A stretch of DNA of 64,000 nucleotides from Hericium rajendrae (Eukaryota; Basidiomycota; Agaricomycetes; Russulales; Hericiaceae): NCBI GenBank assembly GCA_033439255.1, contig CM065878.1:4774001-4838000 (forward strand), in the 5' to 3' direction. Shown here in pieces: positions 55,801 through 64,000 of this stretch. The translations under genes and the position numbers were made by a program. The notes beneath the pieces were generated by a model. It had not been told where the DNA came from and did not search any database. It worked only from the letters and a program-made list of their open reading frames with translations. The number at the start of each line of letters is the position of its first letter. Position 1 is the first letter of the stretch.

Positions 55801-58468
55801 TTAACGAGATAAAGATTTTCGTGGTATGTCCAATATTTGTCATGATATATCCAATTTTCGCTCAAAGGGACGATTTTTAAATCTTCTCAGATCAGGTTGT
55901 GTAGGGCACCGTTCGAAAGCTATGCTCAACCGCGTTCAGGAATGTCTGAAACGTTAGTGGTGCGTGTTCTCGTTGTGAAGATATGCCAAAACTGCTGTTT
56001 GACCTCCATTTTCAGAGATTTTGCCACTAGTGCACGAGTTCTGCACCTAACGTAGCGTATGAGGGCTTGTTTGGAAGCTACGAATAAGAACATTCAGATG
56101 AGCCAAAAAGATATGTGGTGCGTGCAATATTCATAAAGTTATATCACTTTTTGTATCTACTAAATGTCACTTACAGCATTCTGGCCATAGCGCTTTAATA
56201 TCCAACAGATCATGACGTACAAGGCATCGTTCGAAAGCGACGATTCGTCTGGCTTGGCCAGTACTAGGTACGTGTTAATCAGATGAAAACTGATGTTTGT
56301 AGCAGAGAAATGCAGAACTCTCCAGGGGACCCGGATACTCTCCCACGCTCCTTGCAGCTAAGACGCACAACAGGGCAGAACACAGATGGCCATATCTGGC
56401 AATCTGATTTCTGCCAGCATTGGACAAGTGTAAGTCAGTGTAGAGTTCATATCTATAAACACTGAAGGAAATTTTGTTAGTAATGTAACTTGCAATGTTT
56501 TTATTTTTCGTGCAGGAGCCAGAAACCAGATTGCCAAATATGGCAATCTGGTTTCTGCCTTTGGTGTTGTTTGGCCTCAGGATTTGCCAGCAGCGCGTCG
56601 TCTTTGCCACTCTTTCTAAGTCTCTTCTCTCTCACTCTCTCACTCTCTTACTTCTCTCTCTCTTGTTTTATTGTAAGTCTGTTATTCTTTTGTTCTCATC
56701 TCTTTTCAAGTTAGAAGGGTGTAAGAGAAGGCTAGAAGAGTGATACTGGTACATTGTATGTATGTTTGTTTTTATTTTATTGGTTGTTTCAGCGCTGACA
56801 TGCTTGCTCATCTGCCTCCTACCTGCCCACTCACCCATGCAACCATCCACATGCATGCCTGCCTGCTTGCCTGCTCACTTGCCTGATGGCTTGTCCGCTT
56901 GCCCGATGGCTTGCCCGCTTGCCCGATGGCTCGTCTGCTTGCCCGATGGCTTGCCCACAATCTGCTTGCCTGCCTGCTCATCTGCACACCTGCCTGCTCA
57001 CCTATGTACCTTTTCACTTGTTCACATGCTCGTCTGCTCACCTGCTTGTTTGCATGCTCGTCCACTCACCTGCTTGCCTACATGCCCACCTGCTCACTCA
57101 CATGCCCACCTGCTCACTTGCATGTCTGTCTGACCTACGTATGTACTACAGTAGAGGGGACTGGTGTTTATATATCTGTGAGATGACAGCACAAGTGGCC
57201 TAATGTAGTACGGAGTAGTAATTAGCTAGCTCATGTTATGTAGTTATTCTTAAATAAAGTTTTTGAATGTTCTGATATATTGCAATTGAGTGAAATATAA
57301 GGATATCAACAGTTGTTTATACATTGAATTGTATAACTACTGTAAAGAGATTCATTGCTACAGTAGAGACATATTCACTACAGGTCACTACGGCTCACTA
57401 TCGGAGCCACGGTAGTAGGGGGGGGTCCTACGAGTACTACAGGAGCTATGGGAGCTACAGGTCACTACGGTAGGATTCTAATCACTACTGTAGCTCATGG
57501 TAGCCCACTGTAGCTCTTCCTGTTTTTCCAGATGTGTCTTGCTCGTATGTGCTCACATTACCGCGCAGACCACGTTGTAGAGTCGACGGGTCCTGGCCTC
57601 GATAGGCACGTTTGGGCGACAGTTTGAAGACAAATACCCGAGGATAAAGCAGCGCGATGAGTAGCTGCTCAGGAAATGTGAGCGCCTGCAATTGCCATGG
57701 GATATTTCCGATCCATAGGTTGTTCGCGAGAGAGAACTTCGGAGGTGTGTCGACATCACAGACCTGGCAGAAAATGAGACATTGTTTACAGAGCAAGATA
57801 ATGTCACGTACCTGCAGCGCAGTGAGACACTGTTTGCAAACGGAGACGACATCCTTTTCCCCAACCCGTCGAATACCCTTCGCTTCCAGAAGCATCCCGT
57901 TGACAAGATTATGCTGTTCATGAGCGATGTCTCCTCTAGGTTTCAAGCGCGCCTGGTTTGGGATGTCGGACGGGTCAACATCGACAAGACCATCCTTGAC
58001 TACATCACGCTCCCGTGCGCATACAGCACAGACACCCAAGGCAAGTTCTGCATTTGATGTTGCCTCGTAGAAACGGCGATAACATTCGTCAACTTCTGCT
58101 TGCGACGGCAAGGCTAGGAAATCTGCCAGGTCGTGATCTAGATTATCGACGACATGCTCCAATCGACGTGCAGTGCGGCGAGAAGCTTGCTGCTCTGTGC
58201 GTTTCCGTTTCTTCGGCTGTGGTTCAGGCTTCCGCTTCTGACTCCCTAAACCAACCAGAAAATCTATCTCATGTGATGGGGCACGACTGAGTACAGCATC
58301 CAGGAGTGCAGCTTTAGATGACCGTTCACGAGTACTGAAACGCACCCCTTTCCCGCTCAGACGAGCCAAGATTTCCTTGATCGACAGGATATCAATCGCC
58401 TCTCGAGGGCTGAGAGCTTGGGGGGTTTCTACAGACAAAGGCATGAACAGCAGGGGGGAGGATATCAA
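49852..58468 (-). CDS. Helitron Rep-helicase protein (gene split by an insertion)
   Basis: The rolling-circle transposon protein in order on the minus strand. The N-terminal region (58468 to about 57535) has a C-A-V-C-A motif and S-L-A-N-N-L-W-I-G, usual in fungal Helitrons. A DUF6570-like part follows (M-P-R-P-A-A-I-L-A-S, 54990). The Rep domain (54271-52778) has the HUH box G-T-L-H-L-H-M near 53590 and the Tyr box G-Y-A-A-K-K-Q-N-K near 53065. The Pif1-type helicase (52548-49852, 898 residues) has Walker A G-E-G-G-T-G-K-S-K, Walker B L-V-L-D-E-C-S-M and G-D-F-H-Q-F-P-P. The reading frame is interrupted by the element at 55018-57534, and an in-frame TGA at 54383-54385 probably replaces an Arg codon, so this copy is inactive as it stands. 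Confidence 0.8.
56520..56557. repeat. Perfect 16-bp-arm palindrome
   Basis: CAGAAACCAGATTGCC, a 6-nt AAATAT loop, and the exact complement. A related GGCAATCTGATTTCTGCC lies at 56397-56414. Confidence 0.75.
56882..56965 (+). repeat. About 20-bp minisatellite
   Basis: CTTGCCCGATGGCTTGCCCG-type units repeat about four times, followed by looser CTGCTCACCTGC repeats to 57130. Open frames across it come from the repeat. Confidence 0.65.
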
Positions 58469-58693
58469 GGAAAATAAATGGTAGCCTCTGTCCAGAGTGC
58501 AATCAATAACCGCATATGGGCCTACTATTATCTTAGATCAACAGGTAGACCGGCGCGTCCGTGCATTTGTCCGGGTGTGTGCATGGACCACACCTCAAGG
58601 CACCGCGGTATAAAATCACACGCACTTCGACTCCTAGTCCACCAGTGCTCGCACCTCCCACCCTCATTTAGTCGCATTTCCCTCTTCGCTCTC
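58469..58693. promoter_or_regulatory. Divergent promoter between Helitron gene and 58694 gene
   Basis: Only 225 bp separate the two start codons. A TATAAAA lies at about 58610, some 85 bp before the plus-strand ATG. The Helitron 5' end (TC) should be here or beyond the plus-strand gene. Confidence 0.45.
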
Positions 58694-60001
58694 ATGGCTT
58701 CTGCTCTAGCATCATCCCCTCCCTCATCCCCTCCCTCTTCTGCTCCCTCTACTCCTCACAAGTTGAGGTCGACTCCTGTCCTACCATCTACACCGTCCTC
58801 CACTGCTCTGTCCACACCTGGTGCTCCTCTCACGCCGTCCAGTGACACACTTCCCTCGTCTCCGGTTTCGCCCAGCCCCAGCAGTCGTCAGCGTCCCCAG
58901 ATGCCTGGCCGTCTGTTGGATGCGCGTCAGCGTATGATCTCTAGGACCCTTTACCTCGGTGATCGCTCTATCCGCGAGAAGGTCATGTGGGTGAAGGAGG
59001 GCAATGCAGACGTCCTTGTCTTGCGACCTCCGGAGCCACTGGCTGAGGACAGCCAAGACGCCAGTCCGGCGAAGACGGGCGACAATGCTGTAGATGCCGA
59101 CGACGAGGATGCCACGGACTTACCTCCTATCCCCCAGCCCCTCCCCGCCGTCCTCTCGCTCATCACCAAGGTTAGCGAATCGGACTACTATTTTGTGCCC
59201 GATGGCAATTATCGCAGCCCCTCGGATTTTACGTCTTGCTTGGCCGACGTCAAGCTCTCTTGCTACCTTGAGAAGTCTCAGATTGTTCCTGCCGATGCTG
59301 ATTTCAGTGAGGCATTCCGCAATCTTGAGTGGATTCAACAAGAGACGGCCAACGCAAAGTTCTCCAAGAAGGGCCTTTTTAGCCCGGACAAGAAGCGCAT
59401 CAAGGTGCGACACATCCTATTCGAGGTATGTTTAGTCTCCTATGTATCTTTCTGCATACTGGCTCACATTTCTGCTTAGTGACGCGAATCCGACTCGATA
59501 GATGCTAGCGTGCAAGTTAGTGCTGCGTTCGATGACGAGAGTGAGTAACTTTACCTTTTTCCATTCAGTCTGATATTGATTGCGCCTGTAGACAAGCTTT
59601 CTCCCACATTCTCCATTGAGAAATGGCCCTGCTTCAGCGACGCCGCAAAGGCTGAGATCCAGGCCATGGTCTCTTCGCACACGGTGGTGCCGATTCCTGC
59701 ATACGACATGCACGGCGATCTCATTGAGCCCAAATTCTACCGCAGTCGCCTTGCGGGTGCGATGGTAGAGGTCTACTTCATGCTCAAGCATTGGGCGTTT
59801 GGTAACAAGAATGTTGGCGGCAATGACACATACGTCGCTGACCTTGCCTCCATTCGTGTTATTGCCCCACGGCCACCCACTCCTGTCACACCTCGCAAGC
59901 GGAAGGTCGCGCTTGTCGATCCATTCGGTGAGATCTATGACCAGCCTTCGCCGTCGAAGAGATCCAAGATGTTCCCGCAAGGCATGGTGGGCATGTGTTA
60001 A
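58694..60001 (+). CDS. Unknown Ser/Pro-rich protein next to Helitron
   Basis: Not recognised. Exon 1 (58694-59425) encodes a Ser/Pro/Thr-rich first 70 residues (S-S-P-P-S-S-P-P-S), then a more ordered part with G-D-R-S-I-R-E-K-V-M-W-V and S-D-Y-Y-F-V-P-D-G-N-Y. A short exon ends near 59545, and the last exon (from about 59591) has F-S-I-E-K-W-P-C-F and V-E-V-Y-F-M-L-K-H-W, with a basic K-R-K-V element near the end that could be a nuclear signal. It has its own TATA box and good coding texture. It may be a second gene of the Helitron or a neighbouring host gene. Confidence 0.6.
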
Positions 60002-60100
60002 GGCATCTATCATCATGTGCGTCTCCCCCTTTAGGTTTAGTAAACCCTGCTGACTTCAGCTACAGTGCGCCATATACCCCTGACGCCAAGGCCCTGTCGT

Positions 60101-60282
60101 TTTCCCCTGTCCTCGCACACCCCTCATTCAATACTGCATGAAATCCACGGTCTTGTCTTCGTAAATAGTTTGACCTACTATCTACTAATGATTTCTCCTG
60201 TGCTCGCACACCCTTCGTTCAATACTGCATGAAACCTACGGTCTTGTCTTCGTAAATAGTTCGACCTACTATCTACTAATGA
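60101..60282 (+). repeat. 91-bp direct duplication
   Basis: Two adjacent copies start TTTCCCCTGT (60101) and TTTCTCCTGT (60192) and share GTCTTGTCTTCGTAAATAG. They lie in the 3' region of the 58694 gene. Confidence 0.8.
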
Positions 60283-60527
60283 TTTCATGTATGCTACGTT
60301 ACTATCCCTCCCCCCCGAGTTTGTGATGCAATGCTAGAGCATTTTGGTTGCCCTTATGTCAATACGGTGTGGATAAGCAAATATGTTGTCATTTCAGCAA
60401 ATCAGAAAGGGCCTTCCCCGGTTGCTTCCGTCACGATCCGCCTCGATCCGCTTCGAGATGGTTTCGTCCGTCAAATCTTACTGGCGAGCAAGGTTTCTGC
60501 TGACGCAGTCAGCGCTCCCCAGTATCA

Positions 60528-63500
60528 TTGGAGGGACCTTCAATACCCGGACATCATGATGAGCTGGCCTTCGACAACAGCAACTGGGAGACGGACTTAC
60601 CTTGTCTGTCAGACACTGACATATCTGAGTCTATGGGTCAGCTATCGGAGGGTTGCATTGATGAGGAGCTAGATGAGAGTGTCATCAGCAAAGTATCAAT
60701 GATACGCCCCAAACCGGCACCTTCTCGCGACAAAGCTGGTCTTTGGCCGATCTTCAAGACGGCTGAATCCCGAAAAGCACCTGCTGAGCAGGCTACTGCC
60801 AAAGAACAGTCGAAGAAACGGTCTTACAGCGCAGCGTCCATGTCGTCGCCGAATAGTGATGAAGACCGAAAGCCGCGCCTCTCGAAGGCTTCACACACAG
60901 CCGTACACAAGCGCCTACAATTGGCGCCTGGCATCAAGACGACCAACGAAGGAGAACCAAGCTGCGTTGGCAACTCTCGTTCAGCTGTCCGTACGCGCTA
61001 TGAGAAAGAGGCGATTTCTGCTGGTACTTTCGTGCTCGATATGGAACGCTACGAGGAATTCAAGCAGACGATCCTCGACGATTACGACTCACGCGCCTCA
61101 TTTAACGAAGATAATCCATTATATGTCCGTCACTCAGGCTGCGGGCAGTGGATGAAGATGCGGCAACACTATAACACAGTCGCATTTTCTATTCACATCC
61201 ATGGTACCAAAACGAGAAAGCCCTGTCAATCGGCACCAAGGAAGACTCGTGCAGGTGGAGGCGCGCCGACGTTGCAAGAGGTGTGGGCCAAGGCCACTGT
61301 ATCGAATAAGACTGTTCCTCAGGAAATCGAAAGGCCATGTCCAGGATTGCGCGCAGCTGACTGGCCCAAAGTTGAACATTACTTGCAGCGTTCTTTCACT
61401 GCAGGCGGCGGAGGGACAGCCTTGCCACGTCTTGCTGTTGAAATTTACCCATATGCTGAGGACTATAAATCTTTACCAGCCCGTGAGAAGGAGGTCGTTC
61501 GCAACGTTCAAGAGACCCGGTTCAAGTGGATCAATAAGCGGTTGCCGGACCGTGTAGTCTCATCGACGTGCACAAGCATGATCCTGGTGGCCGCAGGTGT
61601 GGACGAAAATAGTGTCGGGCCATGTACCCCTTGCCGTGCTCTGTTCAAAGATAAGACTTTTCAAGTTGCACTCAAGGTTGAAGCTCCAAAAGCAGAAAAT
61701 ACAAAGTTTACGCCAAAAATGTATCGCGCAGGTGATGACAATGCTATTGATCGATTCGGACGGGTCTCAGGCTTGAAGGATATCATTGAGGCAAATCGAA
61801 AGGTACGTATTGAGTTGGCTTACTATGGGTTTATTTAACCACGATCGTTCCAGAGTTCTCGAGAGCCATGTGTCGTTTTCGCACAGTGGGTCCTTGCAGG
61901 ACATTTTGAAGCTGAACATGTGTTTGTCAGTCTGGTGAGAGCCATGGTAAACAAGAAGGAACGAGAGCTGCATGGAATAGGGATGGAGGGCTTCCGATAC
62001 CCACCTGATGTGGTGGAGCTCTCGCACATCATCGCAATTCATAGTGTGCGCGCCTTTCAATCAATCCGTAATGTCCTTCCAGTTCCGACCGAACGTACCC
62101 TCGTGTAAGTCATTGTGCTGCTGCAGAGTTGCCGCTGCGATCGCTCACCAATCTGGACAGACGACACCGTGCCAAAGAGATTCGCTTTCCGATCGGCATT
62201 GAAGATCGCACATTTGACCTTGCCGTAGAGTATGTGAAACTCATGGACTACTCTGGGCCGCTCGGGCTCGCATGCGATGATACAAAGCTGTTGAAATCAT
62301 TGCGACCATACTATGATCCGGTGAAAAAGGGCCATTATATTCTGGGTGGGACAGGTAAACCTATGAGAGTCCTCAATCCCGAGGCCCTGAACAGGATGCT
62401 AGATGCATGTGAGATTATCATGGCGGAGAAGGTGAATCCTTCTTTACATTGCTAGCATAACATGATCTGACGATTATGTTTCCTGTAGATTCGTCTCTTT
62501 TGCCTTCAGATACCTCTTCCGAAAGTGACAACACTGGTGCTCGCAGCCATACCGATAGCTGGAAATCTATCGGCAGATGAACTCGAAGGCTATTCGATAC
62601 AGATTATTTTTGGCCTCCTCGACCGCGGCCTTGCGATTGCAGGATATGCTGCTGATGGAGCGGCGACTGAGCGAAAGGTTCAGCGTCAGTTATCCGCGAA
62701 GGCTGCGCATTTTCAAGACCATTATATTTCCCATCCTAGTCGTGAGCGTCGTGATATCAATTTGCGCATACCATTATTTGGCCCTCAGCGACAACCAATT
62801 GCAATGATCCAGGATGCGAACCACGGACGCAAGACTTACCGTAACAACGGATTTTCTATGTCACGTACAATGACCCTTGGTGACTTCCCCGTCTTGTATC
62901 CCCACTTTCGAGCTATCGCTTTCGAAGGTGGGCCAATTTATCCCAGAGACGTCGAGAAACTCGATCGACAAGATGACAATGCGGCCACTCGTCTGTTCTC
63001 CGGTCATACGCTCCAATGGCTCAGCAAAAACCATAGTGATTGGCTAGGCTCTATTATCTACCTGTTCATCTTCGGTGAACTCATCGACGCCTATCAAAGC
63101 CGCTCAATGTCCATCAGCGACCGCGTCTATCTCGCCTTGCGCACTCTGTTCTTCATGGAGATGTGGGAAGACTTCCTGATCAAGATGGAGTATCCCAAAT
63201 CTCAGCACTTCCTTTCTCATGAAGCAGTCGATATCACACAGTTCCTCATCTTTGGTTTGTTACAACTGGTCATTATCTACCGAGATCATTTTGGCGGCAA
63301 ATATCCCTTGCTTCCCTGGCTCCTTGGTACTGAGACTTGCGAGCATGTCTTTGGCTTATGTCGGCAGATTGTCAAGGACTTTACTATGCTCGACTTCCAG
63401 TATATGGTGCCGAAATTGCATGTACGCCTTCGGGAGCACTTCTTCTTCAATCAGAGCTCGGACGGTAAGGCACGCGCCAGCGGGTATAATCACACCTACA

Positions 63501-63970
63501 CCGACTCGCATGGTATTAATTTTCAAGCCCTATCAACATATCCTTCTGATGATGATATTCATAACATGTCATCTGCAGCTTACGAAGAGGCAGCGGGCCT
63601 TTGGGAGATTCTCGGTGTCAAGATCTCAGCTGCAGATGAACCCGTATCACGACGCTTTCCACCCATTAATACCTGGTTCCAGAGTGACCACGGTACTGTG
63701 GACTCACCTGTGCAAGCTCGCCCTGAGCCCAGAACTGATGCGGATGAAGATTCGTGTGGAGAGGAGGATGGCGACGGCGAAGGAGAAGATGACACGTCGC
63801 TTTGTTCGCAGACTTTCAAGATGATGCGTGTCCTAGAGAAAGAGACAGCATCAGACTCGAAGGAAGAAGAACGTTGGAATGGTCTGGCCTACGCAGCCGC
63901 CGCGCTCGCTGTCCAGGATACTATGACAATGCGAGTCGTACGATTGAAGTGTCTTACAGTTGCTGATTGA
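60528..63970 (+). CDS. DDE transposase-like protein, P/THAP9-like
   Basis: Four exons (60528-61802, 61854-62104, 62161-62431, 62489-63970) keep phase and give about 1092 residues. Residues 1-150 are acidic and basic low complexity. A Cys/His cluster (G-C-G-Q-W, H-I-H-G, K-P-C) near 205-240 may be a zinc knuckle. The RNase H-fold core has L-A-C-D-D-T-K-L (first Asp, near 62270), A-A-D-G-A-A-T-E-R (second Asp, near 62660), Q-D-A-N-H-G-R-K-T-Y-R-N-N (recalling the D-P-x-H-L-x-K-T-x-R-N of P elements) and E-T-C-E-H-V-F-G-L (likely Glu, near 63340). The tail is acidic. No stops or broken splice sites are seen, so it may be active or domesticated. The superfamily is a judgement from motif order only. 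Confidence 0.6.
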
Positions 63971-64000
63971 CTTGTGCAGACTCGAGTTACCGGATGATGA

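Larger units (their letters stand above)
55018..57534. mobile_element. Non-autonomous element inserted in the Helitron
   Basis: A 2517-bp insertion with inverted ends CATCAGGAAAAACCGG / CATCTGGAAAAACAGG. Removing it with one TG dinucleotide joins the Helitron frame at E-Q-D-I-E-G-I, which fixes the boundaries and a 2-bp duplication. GTAGCTC and CTACAGG words crowd both subterminal regions. No transposase is seen. The interior has a minisatellite, a palindrome and AT-rich DNA. The superfamily is unclear. Confidence 0.7.

Noticed and set aside
56762-57203. Cys/Leu/Pro-rich frames such as C-L-P-A-H-L-P
   Set aside because: They simply translate the CTTGCCCGATGG and CTGCTCACC minisatellite.

Overview
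The window looks like a filamentous basidiomycete (Agaricomycete-type) nuclear genome. Genes carry many short introns (about 48-60 nt, GT..AG), a TATA box sits near starts, and the mobile elements are typical of that group: hAT, a Rep/Pif1 Helitron, CACTA-like and mariner-like MITEs, a solo LTR family, a free-standing integrase gene, an alpha-kinase gene and a Ulp1-type protease gene. All assignments come from reading translated sequence; no database was searched.

Regions 1-6741 and 32266-43975 hold a dispersed tandem array. Each unit has a plus-strand, four-exon gene for a Tyr/Ser-rich protein ending in an atypical bHLH-leucine-zipper, and a minus-strand three-exon gene for a helical protein of about 150 residues with a Gly-His (once Gly-Tyr) C-terminus. 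Five bHLH-type copies (one clearly a pseudogene, one with a damaged start) and seven partner copies are visible. All five bHLH upstream regions keep a CGG-N6-CCG palindrome 655-690 bp before the start and a TATA box at about -75.

The two halves of the array are separated at 7346-28571 by a segment with near-identical 184-bp inverted ends. It carries an alpha-kinase-like gene at the left end and an integrase-fold (DDE) gene at the right end, both read inwards, and about 12 kb of CpG-poor, repeat-filled DNA between them (solo LTRs, a foldback MITE, 80-bp, 122-bp and 21-bp tandem repeats, a decayed hAT copy). A young, apparently complete hAT transposon sits at its left inner edge. To the right, two MITEs with clean target duplications and a secreted cysteine-rich protein gene precede the second half of the array.

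From 44838 to the end the DNA is mostly mobile: a CACTA-like non-autonomous element, a Ulp1/C48 protease gene with a proline-rich repeat tail, a large Helitron on the minus strand (split by a 2.5-kb insertion), a divergent unknown gene, and a four-exon DDE transposase-like gene resembling the P/THAP9 group.

The best candidates for something undescribed are the large inverted-repeat element pairing an alpha-kinase with an integrase, and the bHLH/partner array with its conserved divergent promoters.
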